Of a stretch of 64,000 nucleotides of DNA, positions 45,118 through 56,003 are shown one piece after another (position 1 is the first letter of the stretch; the number at the start of each line of letters is the position of its first letter). The position numbers and the translations under genes were made by a program. The notes beneath the pieces are model-generated. The model was not told where the DNA came from. It was given only the letters and a program-made list of their open reading frames with translations, and did not search any database. This DNA is from Plotosus lineatus (Eukaryota > Chordata > Actinopteri > Siluriformes > Plotosidae), in NCBI GenBank assembly GCA_024760905.1, contig CM045738.1, positions 47,805,797-47,869,796 of the forward strand, in the 5' to 3' direction.

Positions 45118-45237
45118 GTTTGTGTATAAAGCTGAACAATAAACTCAGAGTTTGTGCAGTTCTCAGTTTCTATGATCATATTGATTGTGTTTATAGCTTA
45201 AGCAGTTAATATGACATTAAACAATAAGTTCACTTAC

Positions 45238-45515
45238 TTAAATGTCCTTCCATTTATGTTCTCTGGGTCTACTACCTTGAGAGTGTCCAGAAGTGTTCCT
45301 ATTTTTGTGTTCTCCATCACCAGTACATCTTTAACATGAGGTACAAATTCCGGAGGGTCAGTGATATCTTCAACAAAGATGGTAACTGGATATAGCTTCG
45401 GGACACTTTTCTTCTCATTCTCTGGCTGCTTTTTCATCTTGCACTCAAAGTAGGGTTCCTCATTTTCCACACTGATTGACACGTTTACTGAAGTTTGCAT
45501 TTCATAATCCATTTT
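45238..45515 (-). CDS. cdh26: Gene A exon 8: EC3 end and EC4 start
   Basis: 278 bases, phase 0 start and phase 2 end. The acceptor is ACACAG and the donor AA/GTAAGT. It starts with KMDYE (the LDYE position of EC3), then VNVSISVENEEPYF, a lysine-rich stretch ECKMKKQPENEKKSVPK, the strand YPVTIFVEDITDPPEFVP (a degenerate DxNDxPxF linker) and the EC4 opening VLVMENTKIGTLLDTLKVVD. This is the longest exon seen in the gene. Confidence 0.92.
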
Positions 45516-45957
45516 CTGTGTAGTTTGTTTTTAAACAAGGACATACTTTATTTGAAGGTTGTATACATGATTAATTTATAATATATTAATCAATTTACAC
45601 ACGATAATTAAAAAAAAATTACAGAATTGTCAGTTCATGAAAATACTTATTTCAAAACAAAAATTATTTGTTTTATGCAGTTTTATTTTCTTCATTATCG
45701 CACTTATTTATCCATATTGTATAAGTTATTTGTAATATTTTTTTCTGTTAACTATCTGACAAAATCTGTTTCATTTGAAAGACTTACTTTCTTTACATTA
45801 GCACACAGAAATTTGATTAACCTTAATATTTGTGAATATTATACAGATGCTCCCCGACTTATGTTTTTAATTGGTTTCCAGAGGGTCGAACGCAAGTTGA
45901 AAGTGAACGTAAGTTGTTACAGTGACGTGTGACGTATGACGCTCATACTGCACTATA

Positions 45958-46869
45958 CAGTGGGGCCAATAAGTATTGGGCAATGTAAAAATGTGCAAGT
46001 TCACCCATTTCAAAAGATTAGAGAGGTTTGTAATTTTCATCATAGCTACACATCAAGCTTGAGAGACAGAATGTACAAAAAAATCCAGGAAATCACATTG
46101 TATGATTTTTAAACAATTTATTTGTGATAATGGGAGGCGAATAAGTATTGGGCAGCTAGAAAACAAACATTATTTCGGCCCCCACTCGTTAACAGTATGA
46201 ATGACACCTGTTTGAACTGATTCGATGCATAAGAGACACCTTCAAACCTGTCCACACCTTCAAACTGTCAGACTGCAGTCTTCACCATGACCAAGACCAG
46301 AGAGCTTCCCAAAGACACCAGAGATAAAATTGTACAACTGCACGAAGCTGGGATGAGTCAAATTGCAATCGGTAAACAACTTTGTGAGAAAAGATCAACA
46401 GTTGGAAACATTATTAGAAAATGGAAGAAGTATGACATCACTGACAACCTCCCTAGGAGTGGCGCTCCATGCAAGATCTCACCTCATGGGGTTCAAAGGA
46501 TCCTGAGAACAGCGAGTAATCAGCCCAGAACTACACGGCAGGAACTGGTCAATGATTTGAACACGGCAGGAACCACCGTCACAAAGATGACAACAACTAA
46601 CACAGTAAATAATGAGATGAAATCCTGCATTGCCCAAAAGGTTCCCCTACTAAACAAAAAACATGTAAAGGCCCGTCTTTTTTAATTGACCTCCCATTTT
46701 AACAAATAAATTGTTTAAAAATCATACAATGTGATTTCCTGGATTTTTTTTTACATTCTGTCTCTCAAGCTTGATGTGTAGCTATGATGAACATTACAAA
46801 CCTCTCTTATCTTTTTAAATTGGTGAACTTGCACATTTTTACATTGCCCAATACTTATTGGCCCCACTG
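45958..46869 (+). mobile_element. Tc1-like element, internally deleted, nested
   Basis: Ends CAGTGGGGCCAATAAGTATT and its exact inverse, each next to TA. The terminal repeats extend for roughly 190 bp with similar sequence in inverse orientation. It keeps only the start of a transposase (46287-46685). Confidence 0.93.
46287..46685 (+). CDS. Truncated Tc1-like transposase: DNA-binding part only
   Basis: 132 codons with an intact start. Reads [40 protein letters not shown] and [20 protein letters not shown]. These are the paired helix-turn-helix domains that bind the terminal repeats, followed by [19 protein letters not shown]. After [14 protein letters not shown] the family sequence is lost (internal deletion) and the frame ends at TAA. 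It has none of the DDE catalytic residues, so it could only bind DNA if expressed. Confidence 0.8.
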   Translation: MTKTRELPKDTRDKIVQLHEAGMSQIAIGKQLCEKRSTVGNIIRKWKKYDITDNLPRSGAPCKISPHGVQRILRTASNQPRTTRQELVNDLNTAGTTVTKMTTTNTVNNEMKSCIAQKVPLLNKKHVKARLF

Positions 46870-47068
46870 TACATCCGTAAATATCATTATAGTATCTCAT
46901 AAAACACCCCTAAATCAATTATTTTAAACATACCATTGCAAAATAATATCAAATATATCAAATAATATCAACATTAATTTCAAATGAATTTAATTCAAGC
47001 AGAATAACTTCAAATTGATGTTTAATCAAATTGACTACAGTAATCAAACAAACATACTGTATCAAATA

Positions 47069-47955
47069 CAGACGCTGCCCGACTTACATTCATCCGTTTT
47101 ACGTTTTTCGATTTTACGCCCCATTAAAAAAAAAAAAAAAAAAAAAAATCAGTTTAGACGTACCTACGTAGTACGCTGACGTAATGGTAATGACTCAATG
47201 ACGCTGCGTCAATTGTTTACAAAAGACAGACTGAAAGCACCCCTTCCCAGTTCAGTTTTATATATATAAAATCAGTTATATAGCGTGTTACCCTTGTGTT
47301 AAGATGTCGTCTCTGTGATCTGTGTTTACACTGTTTTGTGGACTTTTGTAACCCTAAGCAAATATGGTTGGTCAGAAGCATAAGCCTACTAGCATGGGTG
47401 CAAGTCTCATACACAGAGATGAATTAACTATTTGCTCAGATAGACGCGATCTACCATGCATACTCAGTTATGCAAAGAGAGTTGTAAAATGAATCCAGGA
47501 AAGAGTTCTTCGCTCTGCTGGCTCCACATCAGTGCAGGCTGTTCTAAAGGAGTTCAATGTCACCCTTGTGCACTTGAAAGACCGGAAGTCCATATAACCC
47601 ACAGCAAGTACACTACTTTTGCAAGTACACTACTTTCGGTATTGAGCGCATCACATATTGTAAACTTGATTGGCTTTTTTAAGCTTAATGGAAAGTGATT
47701 CGGTATAAATAAGTGACTTATTTGAAATTAATGTTGATATTATTTGATATATTTGATTATATTATATTATTTTACAATGTTATGTTTATAATAATTGATT
47801 TAGGGTTGTTTTATGAGATACGGTAATGGTATTTATGGATGTTTAGTACAGTATGAGTGTCACACGTCATACATCACTGTAACAACTTACGTTCACTTTC
47901 AAATTTGCGTTCGACCATCCGGAGCCAATTAAAAACATAAGTCGGGGAGCATCTG
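47069..47955. mobile_element. Tigger-like MITE nested in a larger Tigger
   Basis: Ends CAGACGCTGCCCGACTTAC and GTAAGTCGGGGAGCATCTG with flanking TA. The interior aligns along its length with 28159-29146, including acttttgtaaccctaagcaaatatggttgg. Slightly shorter than that copy. Confidence 0.85.
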
Positions 47956-48066
47956 TATTGTAATATAAACATTACTGTAATTTCAAATGAACTAAATTCA
48001 AGTAAAATAACTTCAAATAGATACGTTTACGTAATCATATTGACTACAGTAATCAAATATCAAATT

Positions 48067-48953
48067 TCACAGTGGTGATTGAAGTGAGATGGTGGAGAAG
48101 GAGGAGGATGAGTCACATAAGGGCTTGTGGATGGTCGACATCACTTTTATTATCATCAAAGAAAGTTGAGGTGGAGGGCTGAGACTCAGCTTTTCAGAGG
48201 TTGAAGGTTGAGGTTCATCGACTTTGGAGGTCGAGGGTTGAGGCCGAAAAAACCTATCGAAGGATGATTGGACGGTCTTCGTCTTCTTCTCATCATAAAT
48301 TAAATGGTAGCATTGTGTTGTGTCGTAGATTCTATTGGTGACCTTCGTGTGGCACTCAACGTTTGGGTCCTTTCTCAAACAACGCAAGGGCTCTTGCTCA
48401 CATTTTTAAGGGCTCAAGGATGAGCTGCTCGGTGCGCCAACAGAGGATTTAGCTTGTGGCTACCATCCGCATTCCCCCAAGCATTAGCGTTAGCCTATCC
48501 TTAGCCGCTTTGAATTCAGGAATTTTCTTCTCCTCACGGCTGATGTACGTTTTGTCTAGTATTTTTTTTCCAGAAAAGGGCAGTCTCGTCGGCATTGAAA
48601 ATTTGCTTCGGTGAATAACCCTCCTTCTCAATTAATTAAATTCTGGGAAACGGCCGGCGGCTTCCCTATCTGCAGATGCAGCTTCACCACTTATGGTGAC
48701 ATGATGCAAATTTGTCCTCTTCTTAAATCGGTTAAACCAGCTGTGGCTGGCATTAAAAGTTTCGTCAGCTGCACCTTCTCCTACCTTGGCCCTTAACGTC
48801 TTCAAAAACAGATTGTGCCTTTTCTTGGATGAGCATAAGGCTCAAAGGCATACGCCGCTGACGCTGATGTTCTAGCCAGATGGTGAGCAGCTTCTCCATT
48901 TCTTCTATCAGCTTTCCACGTTTTTTACTTCTCACCGTGGACCGCATCACCAC
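48067..48953 (-). pseudogene. Tigger transposase remnant
   Basis: From right to left: KRGKLIEEMEKLLTIWLEHQ, RQRRMPLSLMLIQEKAQSVF (CENP-B-like DNA binding); KKILDKTYISREEKKIPEFK and AAKDRLTLMLGGMRM (DDE-domain block of Tigger proteins); then a C-terminal serine/proline-rich part with VQSSFDRFFRPQPSTSK. Frames change between blocks and parts are missing, so this is a dead autonomous element. Confidence 0.8.
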
Positions 48954-49527
48954 TGAACCTTTAACATGATCTGTGATGAGCCATTTGGAAGTGGCATGCT
49001 ACATCCACATGTTTCTCACCATCATCAATTCTCTTGATAATAGCCATCTTCATTTCAAATGAGATGGCTTGCCACTTTTTCGCAGTTCCACTATCACTAC
49101 TGAGCTTACACTTGTGACCCACAATGTTTGTTAAGGGCTACAAAAGTCCGCGAAACGGTGTAAACACTAAGATAACAGAGATGGCGTCTTAACACGAGGG
49201 AAACACGTGGAGAACTGGGAATACACAGGGCACATTCAGGTTTGTAAACGATGGACGCAGCATCATGCGTAAGCAGCGTATTACGTCAGCGTATACATAG
49301 GCACGTCACATATCATGTGCAGAGCACGCAAAACGAAACTTAACCCTCGTAAGATAAAAAAAAAAACGTAAAACGGATGAACGTAAGTCGGGGAGTGTCT
49401 GTATTTGCCGCTTTGGTCAAATAAGTTGGTAAAATCATTGTATTATTTGATTGCTTTAAAAAAAAAGACATAACCAGAGGATGCTGATTTTCTAACATTC
49501 ATAAACCTTTAAAATCCAGATAAATAC

Positions 49528-49710
49528 CTTTGTAACTGTCAAGACTCCTTCATTAGTTTTGGGGTCTGTGTTGATTGCAAAATAGTTCTTTGAATCTCCA
49601 TGAAGGGTGAATTTAGCTCTCCAGCCTGCTGAATGCTGACTGTCATAGTCTCTGACCTGGAAACGGAAAACCTCCACGCCAGTCGTCCCTTCTTTTATCT
49701 TTCTAGGACC
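49528..49710 (-). CDS. cdh26: Gene A exon 7: EC3 first half
   Basis: 183 bases, 61 codons, phase 0 to 0. The donor is AAG/GTATTT. The acceptor is taken as GTAAG before GGTCCT because that keeps phase; an alternative TCCTAG 14 bases further in would break the frame. The protein has RKIKEGTTGVEVFRFQVRDY, AGWRAKFTLHGD and AINTDPKTNEGVLTVTK, the classic EC3 pattern of KxxEGxxG, D.D.....W.A.Y.I.GD and TD..TNEG.L.V.K. Confidence 0.9.
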
Positions 49711-49924
49711 CTTACAAGTGTAAAGACAATACACTGTCAGTAAACAGTAGATGCAATCATTTTGCTGTTGATACATAAGTGAAATGCTTGTTAGCATACA
49801 ACATCTAAAAGTACCAGCTAAAATAAGGTGCTGTATGTATGTATGTATTTTGTAGGTAATTCATCCAAAGAAACTTGAGCAGAAAACTGATTAAATAAGT
49901 AGCAGATTAACGCAGGCAAAGCAT

Positions 49925-50190
49925 GTACTCATTCATTTGCTGAACTGCTTAGTCTTACTAGGGTTGTGGAAGGGCCAGAGCCTATTTTAACCGGGACTCA
50001 ACAAAGTTAGGGTAAACCCTGAACAGCTCACCAAGACACACGAACACACACATTCTCCCACAAATACACAGGACCACACACACCTAGACAGACATTATGA
50101 ACAGCCAGTTAGCTCATTGTACATGTCTTACATCAGTGGGTGGAAACCGAAATGCCCAGAGGAAACCCATGCACTCAAAAACACCTTCCA
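49925..50190. repeat. Decayed dispersed fish repeat
   Basis: tcattcatttgctgaactgcttagtcttactagggttgtgg is a diverged form of the tail of the SINE-like unit at 57209, followed by cacattctcccacaaatacac and gaggaaacccatgcac phrases common in old fish repeats. Confidence 0.55.
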
Positions 50191-50221
50191 CATGACTGAG
50201 ACCTATTTTCAGTAAGTATTT

Positions 50222-51298
50222 CAGGGATCCCAGACATCTGTATTTAGCAGAATTCTGCTATTTTTACTCTCCAAACTGATAATTATTTTTATTCTTGTAT
50301 AATTTCAGTAAAAAAAATTGCCTGGACGGTTAGCAGAATGTGTGCCAATCGAGTTGGCTTGTTTTAGATATGTTTTGGTTGATGTCTGTTTCTTTTGACA
50401 TTCAATAACACTCAGAAGTGAAGTACAGCGAGAATGTACTCGAAATAACGAGAAAACATATGGCGGCTTCCTTGCCGGATTTCCGGTCAATTTCTTGCTG
50501 GATTTCTCAATTTCAACATGTCGTGGAAGAGAGACATTCTTCATAAGAGAGACAGCAGAATGACATTGGAGTTAGATGCTGGGATCGAAAATTCATGGAA
50601 CTGGACGAGGCTGGAAAGAGTAGTACACGGATACCTGCTATCAGAATTTATTTAGAAACATAAAGATACAGGGAAAGCACTTTGCAGCCTGTGTGATGGA
50701 AAGTTATGGAGGTAAAGGTTGGTTGGCGTTGAAACAGCATTGTGAGGAGTGTAAACATGCCGGATAGAGTCATTTTGTGGTGGGTCATTTTTATAAATTT
50801 ATTCAAGAAGTCCAGTGTAAGACTTTACTAGTGCAGAGTAAATGTTGTGACATTTTGAATTATAGTGTTATACTAATAACATACTAACTTGTAGCAGATA
50901 TGCTCACGAATTGAACACAAATGTTTGTTGTGATAATATACGTCATGTGTTATGTGATCATTCTACAAATTAGTTGATAATTATTTCATAGTTATGTTAC
51001 ACTTGAATGACTAGCCATAGGACTATGCTACTTGAATTATGTGTTTATCTACACTGAAATAATCTATTAGTATTTTTTATATTACTTAAGCTGTTTTGTT
51101 TCGTGTTTATGCAAGTTACAAAAGAATGATTAACTTGTAAAAAAAAAAAAAAAAAAAAAATCATACAAACATGACATGCTCTGGCCCTGTATTCTGCAAG
51201 CTGCCCTGTGGCTCCCTTGACCCTCAGTTGAAATAGTTCATTTCCTCTATTTCTAAACCTGTTTCCTCTATTTTTTCTAAACCTCATTGGAATCCCTG
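50222..51298 (+). mobile_element. hAT-like element relic with zinc-finger remnant
   Basis: Ends CAGGGATCCCAGACATCTG and, inverted, CAGGGATTCCAATGAGGTT. A 159-bp element with similar termini lies at 63391-63549. The plus strand at 50663-50765 reads KDTGKALCSLCDGKLWR, then after a stop and frame change GWLALKQHCEECKHA. The C-x2-C ... H pattern resembles the N-terminal zinc finger of hAT-type transposases. Flanking AGTATTT/GGTATTT is a weak target duplication. Confidence 0.55.
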
Positions 51299-51381
51299 GT
51301 ATTTAAAAAACAAGGATCTCACTGACTAAAGTTCTTTTTGCTTAATATACATGTTGTGTATTTGTATAAACAGTTACTTAC

Positions 51382-51513
51382 TGTGGAACCAATGATCTCA
51401 GGGAAGTGGTTGTTCTGATCATTGATGTTTACAACTATTCTACTCGTGCTGGACAGCTTTATTTTGTCTCCATGATCTGTGGCTTTTATCAGGAGAATAT
51501 ATTTCTGTGCTTT
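51382..51513 (-). CDS. cdh26: Gene A exon 6: EC2 end and linker to EC3
   Basis: 132 bases, 44 codons, phase 0 to 0, TTTCAG acceptor and GTAAGT donor. It encodes KAQKYILLIKATDHGDKIKL and then VVNINDQNNHFPEIIGST. This is the A/D-rich strand before the EC2-EC3 calcium linker. The linker reads NINDQNNHFP, so the canonical DxNDNxP is altered. The gene B exon at 2720-2851 has the same length. Confidence 0.9.
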
Positions 51514-52329
51514 CTGAAAAGATAATTTTTAGTATTTTTTATATAATTATTGTTAATAAATTACTAATTCAGTGCAATACACTTATAATTCATTTTTAAA
51601 ATCTATCAACACTTTAAAGGTTTTAGCAGAAAGAGTATACAAGCCAGAAGCTGATTTGAATGAGGAGTAAAACAGATATAACCACTCAAAATTTAAGCTA
51701 GCAGACTGAAAGATGCTTATTGAGAAATGGGTAAACTTTTGAAATCTATGCACTCCCTCCGTGACATGTGATGCTAGCCACCTGCCACTTTTTGAACTGC
51801 GGCACAATGTTTGGTTGTGGTCTAACACGCTCGGAGGGAATGTGCTATCGGCCCTTTCAAACAAATGAGCTCACAGACACCCGTGATTGACTGGCGATTG
51901 CTGTGAGTTACAGGGAAGTGAACATTTGTCATCCCTCCCTCTCATGAGAGCTCTGCCAATTAGCTCCCATGGACCTCCGGTCATGGATGGCTATGGCATT
52001 AACCCAGATTCGAACTTGTGATCTCTGTGGAAAACAAGACTTTCATTAAACTTTAAATTGATCAAATACAACACAGTGTAGTAAAGTGAAATATAAATTT
52101 TGAATTCCTGATTAGTCGCCACTGATTAGTACCATAGGAACTTGCCTTCTTTACTTCTGACATCTAGGCTCTGATTTTCTCTTTACTATTGAATTGTGTA
52201 TTAGGTTTTTTGATTATAAATACAAGAATGCTGGTGTTATCAGCTAATTTCAACAAGAGTGCAACACTTTATTTTATTCCAAATTCTTTTCTGTACTGTC
52301 ATTACTTTTTATATTGTTGTTTTAGTGTC
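51514..52329. other. Intron of gene A with one short dispersed repeat
   Basis: 51956-52025 matches the repeat at 18799-18870 (tggacctccggtcatggatggctatggcattaac). Otherwise nothing is recognised. Confidence 0.5.
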
Positions 52330-52625
52330 TCTTGGGTCCAGTAGCGTAGTGGTTAGGGTGTTGCGCTCATGATTGGGAGGGTGTGTGTTCAAATCCCAGT
52401 GAAACCCTCACTGTGCTGAGACCTCTGGGCAAGGTCTTTACCACAAGTGTGCCTCTGTTCACCCAGCAGTATGATTGGGTCAAATATACTGGGAAGGTAA
52501 CCTGTGATGGACTAGCGTTCCATCCAGGAGGAGTTGTACTTCTTGTCGCTTCATGAGATGGAAACCGGGGATAAGCACCGGCCTGATGAGCTACTATGGC
52601 TCGGGTGTTAAAAGCACAAAGGACT
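52330..52625 (+). mobile_element. tRNA-derived SINE (second family)
   Basis: Head GGGTCCAGTAGCGTAGTGG TTAGG with A-box features and a B box GTGTTCAAATCCC. The body contains cctgtgatggactagcgttccatccaggagg, and the 3' end reads ctatggctcgggtgttaaaagcac. It differs from the RTE-tailed SINE in body and tail. No clear target duplication seen. Confidence 0.78.
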
Positions 52626-52837
52626 TTACTGTTTTATTTTCTTTCTAAACTATTTCTCCTTATTTTTCCACTTGACTTTATTCATTGCTGGATTACATTA
52701 CATCATGGATAAGATCTGACCTGGTTTATCTTAGCTGTTTCTTCTTACTTTTCCAAATCGGGATGCGTAAATGTTTTATATTCACAGTAATTTACCAGTA
52801 AAAACTTACATATAACACCACACTGAACTGTAGTTAC

Positions 52838-53010
52838 CTCATAATCCAAGCAGCCTTTAAAGTATATTCTTCCAATGTCTTTTTCCTGAATGATATAAAA
52901 CAGTGCGCTGTCTGTTTTTGGCGTTACAGAGTCGATTGTGAATGTGAAGGTGCCATTGTTTGAGTTTGGGTCGTCACCATCTCTAGCAAAAACTGTTGTC
53001 ACCAGGCTAC
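52838..53010 (-). CDS. cdh26: Gene A exon 5: EC2 middle
   Basis: 173 bases, phase 1 start, phase 0 end. The acceptor is CAATAG and the donor GTAACT. The exon encodes VTTVFARDGDDPNSNNGTF, TIDSVTPKTDSALFYII and IYFKGCLDYE. DGDDPNSNNG is the EC2 calcium loop (DxDxPxxxNG in classical members) and GCLDYE stands in the place of the LDxE motif. Gene B has an exon of identical length at 3263-3435. Confidence 0.92.
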
Positions 53011-53545
53011 CTATTGAGAAAGTTGTGTTATATAGCAAACAGTGTTATATAACAAAATAACATGCTGTCATTTTTTTTTTACACAAAACAGCTTGCATTA
53101 AGAATTAAGAAGAGTTAATTTTCAGAACTTTACTTACTAAAATTCATACATATAGGGCTCACCTTTGTTTACTTTTCTCTTCCATATATCCATCTATTTC
53201 CATTAAACTTGATTAATTTGAAAATATGGTCATGATGCAGTATAAATACACTCATTTGAGATTTAGTAACAAGATTAACATTAAATGAAACAAGTCTTCC
53301 AAACTTGCCGCACATGAACCTATTTTCTTTTATATTTTCTTTTAATATTTTCAACTTACATTTTCAAAGTTAGAATTTGTGAAAAATCCATTTCATAGTT
53401 TGCAGTAACTTGTATAAAAAAAAATCTGCTTTTTAAAGTCTGTTTTACTCTTGCGAGTTCACAAATTCACAAAACTGAGAATAGGACATGAATTTGTCAG
53501 TTCATATATTACACGATACAGCAGAAATACAGAATACAGTCTAAT
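53011..53545. other. Intron of gene A, nothing recognised
   Basis: AT-rich, no exon or repeat supported. Confidence 0.45.
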
Positions 53546-53548
53546 GAT

Positions 53549-53673
53549 ATAGTGCTCCTTCGCTACTTCGTGCTTCAATTCGTGCGGCTTCAGTGCATCA
53601 CTTTTTTTTTTTTTTTTAAGATTCATCGACTTAAAAAATAAGGAAATTAATGAAGAATGGGGGAAGAAGTGAA

Positions 53674-53676
<3 letters not shown>
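53549..53676. mobile_element. Tigger-like fragment
   Basis: gtgctccttcgctacttcgtgcttcaattcgtgcggcttcagtgcatc matches the left ends at 20004 and 35971, followed by attcatcgacttaaaaaataagg as in those copies. It is cut by a (TA)n run. Confidence 0.65.

Positions 53677-53728
<52 letters not shown>
53677..53728. repeat. (TA)n microsatellite
   Basis: About twenty-six TA units. Confidence 0.95.
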
Positions 53729-53733
<5 letters not shown>

Positions 53734-54396
53734 CAATAATATTCATTTTGTTGTATCAACCAAACTACTTACACGAAAGCTGAAAATAAACAGAAAACAG
53801 CATCATTTTTTTTTTAAAGTCCCCTTACCTTTCCCTTCCGGTGCTGTTCCTTTTAACATTTTCTCAGAAGTAAAATTGAGCCAATCAACACGAATGCCAA
53901 CTTTAGCACATGGCACGTTGAATCAGTCAACACGAACATAAACAAAAGCACATAACCTGGAACGTCCTTAAATTTATGAATTCAGTGAACAGGCGAATCG
54001 GGTGAAAAATACTCGTCATCACTTTCTGATAGGTCCATATCTGGTTCATCACTCCGTTCATTCGGAGCATCCCATAGTTTTGCTGTAGCAGTTTCTAATG
54101 GTTCATCGGTTGTTGGACATTTCCCAAGAGAACAGCAAAATATCTCCTGTTTTTTAAAGCACGGCGGAACAATCAAATGTGTTGTTAATGATGAACATTA
54201 TAGACATTGGCAGGGGTCTTGAAATACAGTGTAAACTCACTTTTAGAGGCAGTGAACACCTCATTTTATGCTTACAGAGAAATACATGCGTATTTATGTC
54301 TGTAGATTTTTATTTATGTTTATTTTTATTTTATTTACATTTTATGCATTATTTTTGAGTGTTTAATTGACATTATAAGCATTTATAGCGTTGAGA

Positions 54397-54426
<30 letters not shown>

Positions 54427-54427
<1 letters not shown>

Positions 54428-54767
54428 GTAGCCCCTCGACATTCGCAGGGGCTCGGTTCCGAATGTTTGTGCGTGAGATTTTATGTTCTGTACCATGTTT
54501 AACAAATGATACCAAAAGGATAAACTTTATTATGCTTCATGTCCTTTTACATTGAACTTGGAGTGAAGTCTTCAAGATGGCGCTGCCTAGAGGGCAACGT
54601 TGTAGAGTTCTCGGAGTCAAATTTTTTCTTTGTTTTAATTTGTTTTGTTTGTTCATGTTTTGCACTATGCTCGTCTATGATTGGTCGACCCTACTACAGC
54701 TATGATCAGCTTCGGACAACTAAGCACGCAACTTGTATATATATATATATATATGTTTTTTTTATAT
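54427..54767. mobile_element. DNA-transposon end joined to LINE leader fragment
   Basis: 54427 starts CAGTAGCCCCTCGACATTCGC; 54470-54600 is the reverse complement of 4430-4570. From about 54570 the sequence matches the LINE leader at 7095-7195 (gttctcggagtcaaattttttctttg). A short (TA)n run ends it. Confidence 0.6.
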
Positions 54768-55714
54768 GATAGATGTAAGACAATGGTGAGGTGTGCTGTC
54801 GGTGTGACCGACGAATTCAAGGTGGAGGTGGGACTGCATCAAGGGTCAGCTCTGAGCCCCTTCTTGTTTGCTATGGTGATGGACAGGCTGACAGACGAGG
54901 TTAGGCAAGAATCTCCATGGACTATGATGTTTGCAGATGACATTGTGCTCTGTAGTGAGAGCAGAGAACAAGTGCAGGAAAATCTAGAGAGGTGGAGGTA
55001 TGCCCTGGAAAGGAGAGGCATGAAGGTTAGCCTCAGAAAATCAGAATACATGTGTGTGAATGGGAAGGACCCAGGAGGAGCGGTGATGTTACAGGGAGAA
55101 GAGATAACAAAGGTGGAGGATTTTAAGTACTTAGGCTCAACAATCCAGAGCAATGGAGAGTGTGGAAAAGAGGTGAAGAAGTGTGTGCAGGCAGGCTGGA
55201 ATGGTTGGAGAAAAGTGTCTGGTGTGATGTGTGATAGGAGAGTATCGGCAAGAATGAAGGGAAAAGTGTACAAGACGGTGGTGAGGCCAGCGATGTTGTA
55301 TGGCTTAGAAACAGTGGCGCTGAGGAAAAGGCAGGAGGCAGAGCTGGAGGTAGCGGAGATGAAAATGTTGAGGTTCTCTCTGGGAGTAACGAGGATGGAT
55401 CAGATCAGAAATGAGTATATCAGAGGGACAGCCCACGTCAGATGTTTTGGAGACAAAGTCAGAGAGGCTAGATTGAGATGGTTTGGACATGTACAGAGGA
55501 GGGATAGTGAGTATATTGGCAGTAGGATGCTGAGGTTGGAACTACCAGGCAGAAGGCCCAGAGGAAGACCAAAGAAGAGATTTATGGATGTCGTGAAGGA
55601 AGACATGAAGGTCGTTGGAGTCAGAAAAGAAGATGCGGAGGACAGGGTGAGGTGGAGGCGGATGATTTGCTGTGGCGACCCCTGAAGGGAGCAGCCGAAA
55701 GTAAAAGAAGAAGA
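54768..55714 (+). mobile_element. RTE LINE copy 8, 3' third, open frame
   Basis: Begins inside the reverse transcriptase (RCKTMVRCAVGVTDEFKVEV) and stays open to the end of the protein at 55685. Motifs: QGSALSPFLFAMVMDRLTDE, MFADDIVLCSESREQ, CFGDKVREARLRWFGHVQRR, GRPKKRFMDVVKEDMKVVGV and CGDP at the end. The 3' end is GGCGACCCCTGAAGGGAGC plus an AAGAAG tail. 5'-truncated, no start codon of its own. Confidence 0.9.
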
Positions 55715-55716
55715 TC

Positions 55717-56003
55717 AGTGATTGGACACACCTGACTTAAATTGTTTGGTAAAAATTGGTTTCAATTGCTCTTTGTCTCCTTAGGCAGAGGGTTCAGTTA
55801 CTTATTCCTCCGCCTTCTATCATTGTTTGCATGCTATCCTCATTAAAATATGAAAACCTATAAATGTTTGGGTGGTTTTAGTTAAAGTAGACACTGTTTT
55901 TTTCATCTGTGTGATTTTGGCCAAGATCAGATCACATTTGATGGTGATTTTATGCAGAAATGTGAGAAATTCCAAAAGGTTCAGATACTTTTTCATACCA
56001 CTG
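55717..56003. mobile_element. Tc1-like terminal repeat (solo end)
   Basis: Ends ...CTTTTTCATACCACTG before TA and is the inverse of the terminal region at 17725-17950 (gatgaaaaaaacagtg, gcatgctatcctcattaaaatatg). Only this end is present; it abuts the RTE tail at 55714. Confidence 0.85.

Larger units (their letters stand above)
45844..49401 (-). mobile_element. Tigger-like transposon with transposase remnants and two nested elements
   Basis: Ends CAGATGCTCCCCGACTTATG and GTAAGTCGGGGAGTGTCTG, each next to TA. The minus strand between 48067 and 48953 carries transposase pieces. A Tc1-like element (45958-46869) and a 887-bp Tigger-like MITE with the same termini (47069-47955) are inserted inside it. 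About 100 bp of host sequence (attcaagcagaataacttcaaattg...) appears on both sides of the nested MITE. Confidence 0.8.
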
